A stretch of DNA of 64,000 nucleotides, from assembly GCF_040901545.1 (NCBI RefSeq), contig NZ_JBBDYL010000045.1, positions 248,001 through 312,000 on the forward strand, given 5' to 3'. Below the pieces are notes generated by a model. That model was not told the origin of the DNA. It did not search any database and was given only the letters and a program-made list of their open reading frames with translations. Below are positions 35,096 through 43,479 of this stretch, piece after piece. Position numbers and translations under genes: made by a program. Every line of letters starts with the position of its first letter. The first letter of the stretch is position 1. This DNA comes from Sulfuricaulis sp040901545. Its GTDB lineage: Bacteria > Pseudomonadota > Gammaproteobacteria > Acidiferrobacterales > Sulfurifustaceae.

Positions 35096-35578
35096 GTGGC
35101 ACGGAAAAAAATCAATACGGCCGATGCGCCACAGGCGATCGGCACTTATTCCCAGGCTGTCAAAGTAGACAATACGGTTTACCTGGCGGGGCAGATACCG
35201 CTGATACCGGAAACCATGACCCTGGAACAGGGCGACATGCGCACGCAGATCCGGCGTGTATTCGACAACCTTAACGCCGTGGCCAAGGCGTCCGGCGGAA
35301 GTCTGCAGGATGTCGTGAAACTCAATGTGTATCTCACGGATCTTTCGCAATTTCAGCTCGTGAACGAGGTCATGTCACGATTTTTTGCAGAACCCTACCC
35401 GGCACGTGCCGTGGTAGGCGTGGCGGCGCTTCCCAAGGGGGCGGAAGTTGAAATGGATGCCGTCATGGTCTTGATGCCCTCGAAGATCGTGCGCCTGTCC
35501 AAGCCAATGCCTTCCCGAGCCAGGCAGAAAAAACATCGCGGGAGAAAACATGCATCCACCAGAGCAAGAGTTGCATAA
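35096..35578 (+). CDS. RidA/YjgF family deaminase with a basic C-terminal extension
   Basis: Family members hydrolyse reactive enamine/imine intermediates. Residues 1-130 are a typical RidA domain: TADAPQAIGTYSQAV, NTVYLAGQIPLIPETM, QIRRVFDNLNAVAKASG, and the active-site segment YPARAVVGVAALPKGAEVEMDAV with its conserved arginine and glutamate. The C-terminal 27 residues (from about 134) are Arg/Lys-rich and have no counterpart in the family, whose usual length is about 127. The GTG start follows AAGGCGG. Position next to spoT is the standard one in this group. Confidence 0.88.
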   Translation: MARKKINTADAPQAIGTYSQAVKVDNTVYLAGQIPLIPETMTLEQGDMRTQIRRVFDNLNAVAKASGGSLQDVVKLNVYLTDLSQFQLVNEVMSRFFAEPYPARAVVGVAALPKGAEVEMDAVMVLMPSKIVRLSKPMPSRARQKKHRGRKHASTRARVA

Positions 35579-35787
35579 ATCAAATAGAAGGGAACGATGC
35601 GGCGTATCAGTTCGCGAGATGCAAGCAGTCTGGTATTCATGCCGGCGATCCTGAATCCGGACGTTATCATGATATCAATCCTGTCCGGATCCTCCCTGTT
35701 CGATCGGGGGCCATAACTATAAGCGTTCCACAGGGCATACGAGTCGATTCGCTACCGGTCACGTCGCTGAAGGGTGTCGGTCCGAAA

Positions 35788-37809
35788 TTGCGAGAAAAAC
35801 TCAAGCGTCTCGGCCTGCATACCGTTCAGGATGTCCTGTTCCATCTTCCCCTGCGTTATCAGGATCGCACGCGCCAGCTTCCAATCGGGAGTCTTCGCCC
35901 CGGAAGCGACGCCGTCATCGAAGGCGATATCGAACTTGCGGATGTGGTGTACCGCGGCCGACGCAGCCTGATTGTCCGCGTGAGCGATGGCACCGGTCAT
36001 CTGTACCTGCGGTTTTTTTACTTCAACGCGTCGCAACAGGCCAATTTGACGCGCGGACGGAGAATGCGGGCATTCGGGGAGGTGCGGTTCGGCCCGTTGG
36101 GTTTTGAAATGATTCATCCCGAGTATGAATTCACCGATAGCACGCAAGCTTCGAAGGCCGAGGAAAGTCTGACACCCGTTTATCCCGCGACCACGGGCGT
36201 GCATCAATTGAGCCTGCGCAAGCTCACGCGCCAGGCATTGGATAATTATCTCGATCAAATCCACGATTGGCTGCCCCCCGCGGTGCAGGCGGAATTGCAT
36301 CTGCCGACCCTCACAGAGGCGCTGGCGCTCGTGCACCGACCGCCGCCGCAGACGCCGGTGGAGTTGCTGATTCAGGGCCGGCATCCCGCCGTGCGGCGGC
36401 TGGCTTTCGAAGAACTGCTGGCGCATCACCTGAGCCTCAAGCGTCTGCGCGCCCGGGTGCGGCAGGAAAGCGCGCCCGTCATCACCGGCGCAGGCAGGAT
36501 GATCCATGAACTGATGGCGCGATTGCCGTTTCAGTTCACGCGCGCACAACATCAGGTGCTCGATGAAATTGTGCGCGACCTGCGACACGACCATCCCATG
36601 CAACGCCTGGTGCAGGGCGACGTCGGATCGGGCAAGACCATCGTGGCCGCCTGCGCCAGCCTGCAGGTGGTCGAAAACGGTTTGCAGGTGGCGGTGATGG
36701 CGCCGACCGAACTGCTCGCCGATCAGCATCTGCGTAATTTTTCCGGCTGGCTCGCTCCGCTCGGCGTTGCCGTGACGGGGCTTTCCGGAAAACTCACGGG
36801 TCATACGCGCCAGGACGTGCTCGAAAAAATCGGCTCGGGCCAAGCCGCCATCGTTGTCGGCACGCAGGCGCTGTTCCAGCAAGGCGTGGAATTCGCCGGG
36901 CTGGGATTGATCGTGGTCGACGAGCAGCACCGATTCGGCGTGCATCAGCGGCTGGCGCTGCGCGAGAAGGGGAGCAAAGGCTCGCGTCGGCCGCATCAGC
37001 TGATCATGACCGCTACCCCCATCCCGCGCACGCTGGCGCAGAGCCTGTATGCCGATCTCGACGTGTCGGTAATTAACGAGCTGCCGCCGGGACGCCAACC
37101 GGTGGAAACCGTCGCCATTCCCGCGGGACGCCGCGCCGATGTGGTTAGCCGTATTCGCGATGCCTGCGCCGCCGGGCGTCAGGCCTACTGGGTCTGCCCG
37201 TTGATCGAGGAATCCGAGACGCTGGATCTCGAGACAGCGACGGATACGGCGCAGGCGCTGCGGGAAGCGCTTCCCGATCTGCAAACGGCGCTGATTCATG
37301 GCCGCCTGAAACCGGCGGAAAAGGAAAAAATCATGGCGGCGTTCAAGCGCGGGGCCATCCAGCTGCTGGTGGCCACCACCGTTATCGAAGTGGGTGTGGA
37401 TGTACCGAACGCGTCGCTGATGGTCATCGAAAATGCCGAACGCCTGGGATTGTCACAACTGCATCAGCTGCGCGGGCGCATCGGACGTGGCAGCACGGAA
37501 AGCCATTGTGTGCTGCTTTATCAGCCACCCTTGTCGGAAATGGCACGGGCGCGGCTCGCGGCGCTGCGCGAGACCAGCGACGGTTTTGAAATTGCCCGCC
37601 GCGATCTCGAGATGCGCGGCCCGGGCGAGTTGCTCGGCACGCGCCAGGCCGGCATGCCGCAATTTCACATCGCCGATCTGCTGCGCGACCACATGCTGCT
37701 GCCGCAGGCCCAGCGGATCGCGGAGTTACTACACCAGGATTATCCCGATTGTGTCGATCCCATCGTGCAGCGCTGGGTGGGCAGCGGTGAAGATTTCGGC
37801 CATGTTTGA
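35788..37809 (+). CDS. recG: ATP-dependent DNA helicase RecG (start codon uncertain)
   Basis: Branch-migration helicase acting at stalled forks. The protein has a wedge/OB domain (YRGRRSLIVRVSDGTGHLYLRFF), a helicase core with Walker A VQGDVGSGKTIVA, DEQH box VVDEQHRFGVHQR, TATPIPRTLAQ, and GRIGRGSTESHC, with the C-terminal RecG signature SDGFEIARRDLEMRGPGELLGTRQ-type segment. Family resemblance starts well before the TTG at 35788: bases from about 35743 encode VDSLPVTSLKGVGPKLREKL, which aligns with the E. coli N terminus. That frame is open back past 35460 with no ATG, GTG or TTG, so the true start is non-standard or lost. Confidence 0.88.
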   Translation: MREKLKRLGLHTVQDVLFHLPLRYQDRTRQLPIGSLRPGSDAVIEGDIELADVVYRGRRSLIVRVSDGTGHLYLRFFYFNASQQANLTRGRRMRAFGEVRFGPLGFEMIHPEYEFTDSTQASKAEESLTPVYPATTGVHQLSLRKLTRQALDNYLDQIHDWLPPAVQAELHLPTLTEALALVHRPPPQTPVELLIQGRHPAVRRLAFEELLAHHLSLKRLRARVRQESAPVITGAGRMIHELMARLPFQFTRAQHQVLDEIVRDLRHDHPMQRLVQGDVGSGKTIVAACASLQVVENGLQVAVMAPTELLADQHLRNFSGWLAPLGVAVTGLSGKLTGHTRQDVLEKIGSGQAAIVVGTQALFQQGVEFAGLGLIVVDEQHRFGVHQRLALREKGSKGSRRPHQLIMTATPIPRTLAQSLYADLDVSVINELPPGRQPVETVAIPAGRRADVVSRIRDACAAGRQAYWVCPLIEESETLDLETATDTAQALREALPDLQTALIHGRLKPAEKEKIMAAFKRGAIQLLVATTVIEVGVDVPNASLMVIENAERLGLSQLHQLRGRIGRGSTESHCVLLYQPPLSEMARARLAALRETSDGFEIARRDLEMRGPGELLGTRQAGMPQFHIADLLRDHMLLPQAQRIAELLHQDYPDCVDPIVQRWVGSGEDFGHV

Positions 37810-37913
37810 TATACAGCGTGATCGCTCGGCGTGATCACGGTCGTCGCGCGCGCTGACCGGCATGGCCGTTTCTGCTACGATTCGGCTTTCTTACACTTAG
37901 ATTTACCCTGTTC

Positions 37914-38492
37914 ATGGCCACCGCGAGTGCTGCGCCGCAACGGTATACCGAGCCGCTCTGGCGGCCAGCGCAACGGCTGAACCGCTCCCGGATTCCGGAA
38001 AAATACCTGCCTTGGTTGCTCGATCCGGCGTCACTGACGGAACGACTCATCAATCATTGTCGTCACACGTTTCGCGTACAACTCTTGAGCCAGGAACGGA
38101 TTCGACCGCTGCGCAACGAGGCGTCGGCATTAGGGATGCGGCCCGGTACTCGTGCGGTCGTGCGTCAAGTGCAGTTGCTGTGTGCTGACACAGCATGGGT
38201 TTATGCACGCACCATCATCCCTCCGCGCACGCTGGCAAGGAAATTTCATCGGTTCACGCGCCTGGGCGCGCGTTCGTTGGGAAGCATGTTATTTTCCGAT
38301 CCATCCATGCAACGCGGCGAAGTGGAAGTGACCTGTCTCACCCCTGCCGACCGTATTTATCACTTCGCCGTGCGTCACCTAAAGGTGAAACCCGGAGAAA
38401 TCTGGGGCCGCCGCTCGCTGTTCCGGCTCGGCGGCAAACCGTTGCTCGTGTGTGAATTTTTCCTGCCGGAAATACCCGATTTTTTAAAGTGA
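37914..38492 (+). CDS. ubiC: Chorismate pyruvate-lyase
   Basis: First committed step of ubiquinone synthesis, giving 4-hydroxybenzoate. The 192-residue protein carries the UbiC pattern PWLLDPASLTERL, a mid-segment REVQLLC-type strand, and a conserved arginine/glutamate set including VYARTIIPPRTL and EIWGRRSLFRLGGKPLLVCEFFLP. It overlaps ubiA by four bases (GTGA), so the two are co-translated. It follows recG after 105 bases. Confidence 0.9.
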   Translation: MATASAAPQRYTEPLWRPAQRLNRSRIPEKYLPWLLDPASLTERLINHCRHTFRVQLLSQERIRPLRNEASALGMRPGTRAVVRQVQLLCADTAWVYARTIIPPRTLARKFHRFTRLGARSLGSMLFSDPSMQRGEVEVTCLTPADRIYHFAVRHLKVKPGEIWGRRSLFRLGGKPLLVCEFFLPEIPDFLK

Positions 38493-39340
38493 CGGCGTTT
38501 AACCGATACCTGGATTATGCCCGGTTGATGCGTCTGCACCGGCCGATCGGCATCCTGTTGTTGCTCTGGCCCACTCTCTGGGCCTTGTGGATCGCCGCAC
38601 GCGGCGCCCCCGGTCTGCATATCCTCTTCGTCTTCGTGGCGGGCGTGGTGCTGATGCGTTCCGCCGGATGTGTCATTAACGATTATGCTGACCGGGATTT
38701 TGACCGGCACGTGGCGCGCACGCGCGACCGGCCGATCGCCGCCGGGCGCGTGACGCCGACCGAAGCACTGGCGCTCTTTTCCGTGCTTTGTCTCGTCGCC
38801 CTGGCGCTGGTATTCACGCTCAACACGTTAACCATCCTGCTTGCTATTGTCGGAGCCTTGCTCGCCGCGACCTATCCCTTTCTCAAACGCTATACGCATT
38901 TGCCGCAGTTCTATCTCGGTGTGGCATTCGGTTGGGGCATTCCCATGGCCTTTGCCGCCGAAACGGGCACGATCCCCCTCGTGGGCTGGCTGTTACTGGC
39001 CGCCAACGTTTGCTGGGCGGTGGCCTACGACACCCTTTATGCCATGGTGGACCGGGAGGATGACCTCAAGGTCGGAATCAAATCCACCGCCATCCTGTTC
39101 GGCCGCTACGATCGCATGCTGGTATTTCTGTTTCATATCCTGGCTTTGACGCTGCTGGCGCTTTCCGGGGCACGGGCCGGCCTGAGTCTGGGGTATTATG
39201 CGGGACTGGTCGCGGGGCTCGGATTTGCGCTTTATCAGCAACACTTGATCCGTACCCGCGGGCGCGATGAATGCTTTCGCGCGTTTTTGAACAACAACTG
39301 GTTCGGCGCCTCGGTGTTCGCCGGCGTGTTGTTACAATAG
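38489..39340 (+). CDS. ubiA: 4-hydroxybenzoate polyprenyltransferase
   Basis: Membrane enzyme that attaches the polyprenyl tail to 4-hydroxybenzoate. The 283 residues contain about eight helices and the two aspartate-rich motifs NDYADRDFDRHVARTRDRP and YAMVDREDDLKVGIKSTA. It begins with RLMRLHRPIGILLLLWPTLWALWIA, the family N terminus. The GTG start at 38489 lies in a GTGA overlap with the ubiC stop. Ubiquinone production agrees with an aerobic or nitrate-respiring proteobacterium. Confidence 0.95.
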   Translation: MTAFNRYLDYARLMRLHRPIGILLLLWPTLWALWIAARGAPGLHILFVFVAGVVLMRSAGCVINDYADRDFDRHVARTRDRPIAAGRVTPTEALALFSVLCLVALALVFTLNTLTILLAIVGALLAATYPFLKRYTHLPQFYLGVAFGWGIPMAFAAETGTIPLVGWLLLAANVCWAVAYDTLYAMVDREDDLKVGIKSTAILFGRYDRMLVFLFHILALTLLALSGARAGLSLGYYAGLVAGLGFALYQQHLIRTRGRDECFRAFLNNNWFGASVFAGVLLQ

Positions 39341-39357
39341 GATCAGGAGACAAGGGA

Positions 39358-39972
39358 ATGAAACTCTACGGATCGCTCACCTCACCCTATGTTCGCAAGG
39401 CCCGAGTATTAATCCGTGAAAAGAATCTGGCGTGTGAATTTGTCGTGGCCGATGCGTGGGCGGCGGACAGCCCGATACCGGCGCTCAATCCGCTCGGCAA
39501 AGTGCCGGTGTTGGTGCTCGACAACGGCAAAACGCTGTTTGATTCGCCGGTCATCGTCGAATACCTCGATTCGCTCAAGACGCCACCGCTGCTTGCCACC
39601 TCCGGCGAGACCCGCTGGCAGATGCTGTGCTGGACCGCCCTGGCCGACGGCGTGCTGGATGCCGTCGTAACGCGGTTTCTCGAATCGCGCCGTCCTGCCG
39701 AACAGCAATCCGCCGATAATATCCGCCGTCAGGAGGCGAAGGTAGCGCGCTCGCTGGATTACACCGAACGCCATTTGTCTGACGGGGCCTGGTTGATGTC
39801 AGGGCATTTCACACTGGCGGATCTCGCCATCGCGGTGGCGCTGGAATACACCGATTTCCGTTATCCGCACGATTGGCACCCCCGCCATCCGCGGCTCGCG
39901 ACCTGGTTAGCCGAGATCAGCAAGCGCCCTTCCCTGGCTGAGACCCGGCCGCCCGGTATGGAAAAGAAGTGA
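39358..39972 (+). CDS. Glutathione S-transferase family protein (YibF-like)
   Basis: Cytoplasmic protein of 204 residues. Residues 1-80 form a thioredoxin-like domain starting MKLYGSLTSPYVRKARVLIREKNL, with SPYVRK in the usual GST active-site position and PVLVLDNGKTLFDSPVIVEYLD including the cis-proline and Asp/Ser glutathione-binding residues. The remainder is helical. It most resembles E. coli YibF; activity is not established. Start at 39358 follows AGGAGACAAGGG; the open frame is longer, but the extra part lies inside ubiA. Confidence 0.87.
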   Translation: MKLYGSLTSPYVRKARVLIREKNLACEFVVADAWAADSPIPALNPLGKVPVLVLDNGKTLFDSPVIVEYLDSLKTPPLLATSGETRWQMLCWTALADGVLDAVVTRFLESRRPAEQQSADNIRRQEAKVARSLDYTERHLSDGAWLMSGHFTLADLAIAVALEYTDFRYPHDWHPRHPRLATWLAEISKRPSLAETRPPGMEKK

Positions 39973-39994
39973 ACACGATTCCGGACCCCGGCGC

Positions 39995-41035
39995 ATGACA
40001 GTCGGAATTCTCGTCATCGCGCTGTTGATAATCCTGATTGGTGCGGAAGTCTTCACGAATGCCCTGGAACATCTCGGCGAACGCCTGAAAATCACCGAGG
40101 AAATGACCAGTTCGATTTTCACCCCCGTGGGCACCGCGTTGCCTGCCACCATGGTGCCGATGGTGGCGGTTCTGTCCACCTTCGGCACCCAATCCGTGCG
40201 CGAGGAAATGGCGGTGGGCGCCATACTGGGAGCGCCGCTCATGCTTGCCACACTCGTCATGTTTTTGACCGCGGTTGCCGCCATTTCCCGGCGCGGGTGG
40301 GAGGATCATTTTTCTCCCGAGTGTACGGCGTTGAACCGGGACTTGTTCTGGTTTCTGATTGCGATCGGTTTGGGCACCGCCGCCATCTTTGCGCCGCATT
40401 CGATGAAGTGGTTGCGTATTTTGCTTGCGCTGGGACTGGTGCTTGTGTACATCGTTTATCTGGTTCGCTATTTCCGGACATCGCGTCAATCCGGCGCGAA
40501 GGGCCGTCGGATCCAGGCTTCTGAGCGTTTGTACCTGTTTCGCCTGTTCGGCCGTCTGGGCGTGACGGAGAACTTGCCGGTGATATTCATGCAGCTCGTT
40601 ATCGCAACCGCCTTCATTGTCTTCGGTGCGCAGGGATTTTTGCAGGGTGTGGAGCGGTTATCCGTGTGGACCGGCGTATCGATTCTGGCTCTGTCCATGG
40701 TGATTGTGCCGTTGGCCTCGGAATTACCGGAGAAATTCAACAGCCTTGTTTGGATCCGCACGCGCAAGGATACGCTGGCCTTCGCCAACATCACCGGGGC
40801 GATGGTATTCCAGGCCACTTTGCTGCCGGCTGTCGGGATCATGCTCATGCCGTGGGAGCCACGCCCTGAAATGCTCGCGGGCGTCATCTTTCCCTTTGCC
40901 GCCACCGCCTATTTGCTGTTCAGGCTGCGTCATGGAAACCTTCGCGCCGTACATCTTTTCGTCAACGGTTTCTGTTATTTCGCTTGCCTGCTCGTGGTCC
41001 TGGGTTGGGGCTACGTGCCGGTAGCCGCGCAATAG
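39995..41035 (+). CDS. Sodium/calcium exchanger family membrane protein
   Basis: Inner-membrane antiporter-like protein of 346 residues with about ten helices in two halves. The alpha repeats are seen as GAEVFTNALEHLGERLKIT with GTALPATMVPMVA, and, in the second half, VPLASELPEKFNSLVWIRTRKDTLAFANITGAMVFQ. The Glu in LASELPE and ALEHLGE stand where CaCA family proteins bind cation, though the match is looser than in YrbG. Ion and direction are unknown. The ATG follows the GST stop by 22 bases. Confidence 0.8.
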   Translation: MTVGILVIALLIILIGAEVFTNALEHLGERLKITEEMTSSIFTPVGTALPATMVPMVAVLSTFGTQSVREEMAVGAILGAPLMLATLVMFLTAVAAISRRGWEDHFSPECTALNRDLFWFLIAIGLGTAAIFAPHSMKWLRILLALGLVLVYIVYLVRYFRTSRQSGAKGRRIQASERLYLFRLFGRLGVTENLPVIFMQLVIATAFIVFGAQGFLQGVERLSVWTGVSILALSMVIVPLASELPEKFNSLVWIRTRKDTLAFANITGAMVFQATLLPAVGIMLMPWEPRPEMLAGVIFPFAATAYLLFRLRHGNLRAVHLFVNGFCYFACLLVVLGWGYVPVAAQ

Positions 41036-41051
41036 CCTAGAATAGGCCGGC

Positions 41052-41921
41052 ATGGCTACTCGATGCGGACAAATGGCAAGCATGGTGGAAGAAGAAACAA
41101 CCCCGGCGCGTTATGCGGTGATGGGCAATCCTGTTGCCCACAGCAAGTCGCCCCAAATCCACAGGCATTTTGCCCACCAGTCCGGTCACGACATCGAGTA
41201 CACCGCGCTGTGGGTCGACGTCGACGGTTTCAGGGAGGCAGTGGAGCAATTTCGCGACGAAGGCGGTAAAGGACTCAATATTACCGTTCCGTTCAAGCTC
41301 GAAGCGTTCCAGCTTGCAGATAACCTGAGCGATCGCGCCAAACTCGCCGGGGCGGTCAATACGATTCGCTTCGAACCTGATGGCAAAATATTCGGCGACA
41401 ATACCGACGGTACGGGTCTCGTTCACGATCTCGCCAAGAATCTCGGCGTACAGCTGAGGAATAAAAAAATTCTCGTTTTGGGCGCGGGTGGTGCTGCGCG
41501 CGGCGTGCTCGGACCGCTGCTCAGACAGAATCCCGCCGTGCTCGTGATTGTCAATCGCACGGTTTCCAAGGCCCGGGAACTTGCCAAGATCTTTGAACCC
41601 ATCGGCAAGGTCGAGGCCTGCGGATACGAGGAACTGGTTGGCAAGCGCTTCGATGTCGTGATCAACGGCACGAGCGCAAGCCTGAAAGGCGAAATGCCTC
41701 CGCTACCGGTGAACCTGTTTGCCAACAATGCGGTGGCCTACGACATGATGTATGGCGACAAACCCACGCCATTTCTCGAGTGGGCGATGCTGCATGGAGC
41801 CACGATCGCCGTCGATGGTCTGGGGATGCTGGTGGAACAGGCAGCCGAATCGTATCTGCTGTGGCGCGGCGTGCGCCCGGAGACGAAACACATCATCATG
41901 GCGTTGCGCAAGGGCGGTTGA
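41052..41921 (+). CDS. aroE: Shikimate dehydrogenase (NADP+)
   Basis: Reduces 3-dehydroshikimate to shikimate in aromatic amino acid synthesis. Motifs: YAVMGNPVAHSKSPQIHRHFA (substrate binding), GLNITVPFKLEAF with the catalytic lysine, NTDGTGLVHDL, and VLGAGGAARGVLGPLL for NADP binding, then DGLGMLVEQAAESYLLWRG at the end. The 289-residue reading from ATG 41052 has about ten more residues than E. coli AroE; ATG 41082 is nearer the family start. It ends just before the srkA remnant and phage-like module. Confidence 0.94.
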   Translation: MATRCGQMASMVEEETTPARYAVMGNPVAHSKSPQIHRHFAHQSGHDIEYTALWVDVDGFREAVEQFRDEGGKGLNITVPFKLEAFQLADNLSDRAKLAGAVNTIRFEPDGKIFGDNTDGTGLVHDLAKNLGVQLRNKKILVLGAGGAARGVLGPLLRQNPAVLVIVNRTVSKARELAKIFEPIGKVEACGYEELVGKRFDVVINGTSASLKGEMPPLPVNLFANNAVAYDMMYGDKPTPFLEWAMLHGATIAVDGLGMLVEQAAESYLLWRGVRPETKHIIMALRKGG

Positions 41922-41931
41922 CAGAGTTTAA

Positions 41932-42198
41932 TCAATAAAGCCAATTACGCGAACCAGGAAATAGGGGATTCATCGAGCGCCGCCCGCTGCTTGAGCGCCA
42001 GGATCTGTTCCTCCCGGTATCGCCGGGTATTTCAATCCCGCAACGGTCTGTTTTGCGTGGCACGTTGTAAATCGCGCCTTGGCTGACGCCCGGACGACGC
42101 GCGATCCGGGAATTCGATAATCCCTGCCGCTTGAGTTTCAACACTTTCTGAGGATCAGGGTTGTGGAACGGTCTGGGCAAAGTTCCCCAGCTAAGCAA
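41932..42198 (-). CDS. Small helix-turn-helix-like ORF, doubtful
   Basis: Open frame of 88 codons. Residues about 16-48 (PQKVLKLKRQGLSNSRIARR, then PGVSQGAIYN) look like the helix-turn-helix tail of serine recombinases or invertases. The second half is read in the wrong frame through the srkA 3' remnant at 41945-42031 and so is not a natural protein sequence. This may be a recombinase HTH fragment fused by chance to the remnant. No clear ribosome binding site was found. Confidence 0.3.
   Translation of the reverse strand: MLSWGTLPRPFHNPDPQKVLKLKRQGLSNSRIARRPGVSQGAIYNVPRKTDRCGIEIPGDTGRNRSWRSSSGRRSMNPLFPGSRNWLY
41945..42031 (-). pseudogene. Remnant of the 3' end of an srkA-like kinase gene
   Basis: In one minus-strand frame it encodes NTRRYREEQILALKQRAALD, then ESPISWFA and a stop, closely matching the last 29 residues of the intact SrkA encoded at 43563-44564 (NTRRYWEEQILALKQQAAAL, then DEPPLSWLA). 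Nothing of the kinase upstream of NTRRY is present: bases beyond 42031 are unrelated. The two copies have the same orientation, 1.6 kb apart, and so flank the XRE/Ner module as direct repeats. Confidence 0.8.
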
Positions 42199-42237
42199 TA
42201 ATTCAGCTTTCCCCGGCGGGTTCGCCGGTTTCGGACC

Positions 42238-42507
42238 TTACGCCCGACCGCTTTTGCGTGCCTTTTCCAAGCCAGTGGCGCCATCAACGCGTCGGCGTAG
42301 TTTTGTCGTCCGGTAACGGTCCGGAAACAATTTCTCCAGAGAAATTCCGGTAATCTCGGAAACGCGTTTCTCGACGCGGGCGCTGATGTATTTGCGCGTT
42401 AACACCTGTTGCACGGACTGCGGTCCGAACAGCCCCAGTTCACCGGCAACCCGCGTGAGGGTGTACCCCTTTTTGGCGAGTGCATACTTAAGTTCCAGAT
42501 AATCCAT
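42238..42507 (-). CDS. Ner-like winged-helix DNA-binding protein (phage Mu type)
   Basis: Probable transcription regulator of 89 residues. Residues 1-70 match the Ner/Nlp family: MDYLELKYALAKKGYTLTRV, AGELGLFGPQSVQQVL, TRKYISARVEKRVSEITGI and LEKLFPDRY. Ner of phage Mu turns down early and repressor transcription. Here the gene is divergent from an XRE repressor-like gene, the same layout as a lysogeny switch, with palindromes between them. No other phage genes are visible, so it is likely a relic or domesticated switch. Confidence 0.75.
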   Translation of the reverse strand: MDYLELKYALAKKGYTLTRVAGELGLFGPQSVQQVLTRKYISARVEKRVSEITGISLEKLFPDRYRTTKLRRRVDGATGLEKARKSGRA

Positions 42508-42529
42508 TCTTGTTATTCCTTGTGTTAGG

Positions 42530-42550
42530 ATTCAGCTGAATATATTCAGC
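42530..42550. promoter_or_regulatory. Operator-like overlapping palindromes between Ner and XRE genes
   Basis: ATTCAGCTGAAT (42530-42541) and GCTGAATATATTCAGC (42535-42550) are both perfect palindromes that share a half-site, giving three half-sites of the TTCAGC/GCTGAA type in alternation. They lie 32 bases before the XRE start and 23 before the Ner-like start, where they would cover either promoter. Confidence 0.55.
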
Positions 42551-42581
42551 ATTACCTTTCCATTTCCTTATTCGCGAAAGT

Positions 42582-43049
42582 ATGGTTGTAAAAATTACAC
42601 CTGTCAACAGCGTAAGTGTAAAATATTCATCTCCGGCGCGACTGAAAGAGGAGCGGGCGCGTCTTGGCCTGAGCCAGACAGCGCTTGCAGGTGTCTTGGG
42701 CGTGACCAAATGGACAGTGATCAATTACGAACGGCCGGGCGGTCGCGGCACGCCGATTCCCGCAAACTTACTTTCCGCTTGCGCCCGGCTCGGAATGGAT
42801 GTGCAGTATGTCCTGACGGGTGTGCCTTCGGCGAATCTGAATCGGGTGGCAGAAGAGACCGGGAGCTACCGAGTGGCGCGGAACAAGCCCACGGCACTGT
42901 CGAACGATGAACGGAATCTACTTGCCAAATACCGCCGTCTCAAACCACAGCAGCGTACGCACGCACAAGCGATTGTGAGGGCCCTTATTGCTGCGGATGG
43001 AAATGGGCGCGGAAAGTCGCGACAGCGGACGCATCGCCGAAAACGCTAG
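42582..43049 (+). CDS. XRE-family helix-turn-helix regulator (repressor-like)
   Basis: Protein of 155 residues. The HTH lies at about 19-75: LKEERARLGLSQTALAGVLGVTKWTVINYERPGGRGTPIPANLLSACARLGMDVQYVLTG-type Cro/CI sequence. The C-terminal 60 residues are helical and basic (KPQQRTHAQAIVRALI, KSRQRTHRRKR) with no peptidase domain, so a LexA-type self-cleaving repressor is excluded. It faces the Ner-like gene across the palindromes. Role as repressor of that gene and itself is inference. Confidence 0.8.
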   Translation: MVVKITPVNSVSVKYSSPARLKEERARLGLSQTALAGVLGVTKWTVINYERPGGRGTPIPANLLSACARLGMDVQYVLTGVPSANLNRVAEETGSYRVARNKPTALSNDERNLLAKYRRLKPQQRTHAQAIVRALIAADGNGRGKSRQRTHRRKR

Positions 43050-43099
43050 CCCAAGGCAGCAGACGGTACTTACTTCAAAAAGTCATTTTTCAGCTCCAC

Positions 43100-43465
43100 T
43101 TAGTGCATCGCTGTATATTCAAAACAGGCTTTTTCCGCTTCCGTCAATTCCCGCACCTTCCGCGCCGGGCGGCCCATCCACAGAAATCCTCCTGCCAAAT
43201 CCTTGCCCTCGGTGACAAGATTGCCGGCGCCGAGGGACACACCACCGCGAAGAATCGCGCCATCGAAAATGGCTGGACCCATGCCGATGAGGCAATGCGA
43301 CTCGACGGTGCAACCATGAATGATGCATTGATGGCCGACCGTGACGTCATCCCCGACCACCACGGCCCAGCCTCTAGGCGTCTGCGCCAATGACTGCCGC
43401 GGCTGCATCGTTGTAACCTCGGGGCCAACGGTGGCAAAGCTATTCTTGTAGGGACGTATCGCCAT
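43100..43465 (-). CDS. Gamma-carbonic-anhydrase-like protein, internally deleted
   Basis: Open frame of 121 residues from ATG 43465. Its ends match the YrdA/gamma-carbonic anhydrase family: MAIRPYKNSFATVGPEV at the start and VVVGDDVTVGHQCIIHGCTV onward to KDLAGGFLWMGRPARKVREL. About 50 residues between them, including several left-handed beta-helix turns and the first zinc-ligand histidine, are missing and replaced by TTMQPRQSLAQTPRGWA. Two of three zinc histidines (GHxxxxHG) remain. It is also about ten residues short at the C terminus. Probably non-functional as a carbonic anhydrase. Confidence 0.7.
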   Translation of the reverse strand: MAIRPYKNSFATVGPEVTTMQPRQSLAQTPRGWAVVVGDDVTVGHQCIIHGCTVESHCLIGMGPAIFDGAILRGGVSLGAGNLVTEGKDLAGGFLWMGRPARKVRELTEAEKACFEYTAMH

Positions 43466-43479
43466 GGAAAACTGAGAAT

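Noticed and set aside
35752..37299. Minus-strand open frame of 515 codons opposite recG
   Set aside because: The plus strand encodes RecG with all helicase motifs. The antisense product is rich in His/Arg/Gln, typical of GC-rich shadow frames.
42488..42724. Minus-strand ORF opposite the start of the XRE gene
   Set aside because: It overlaps both the XRE HTH coding region and the operator, without motif or ribosome binding site.
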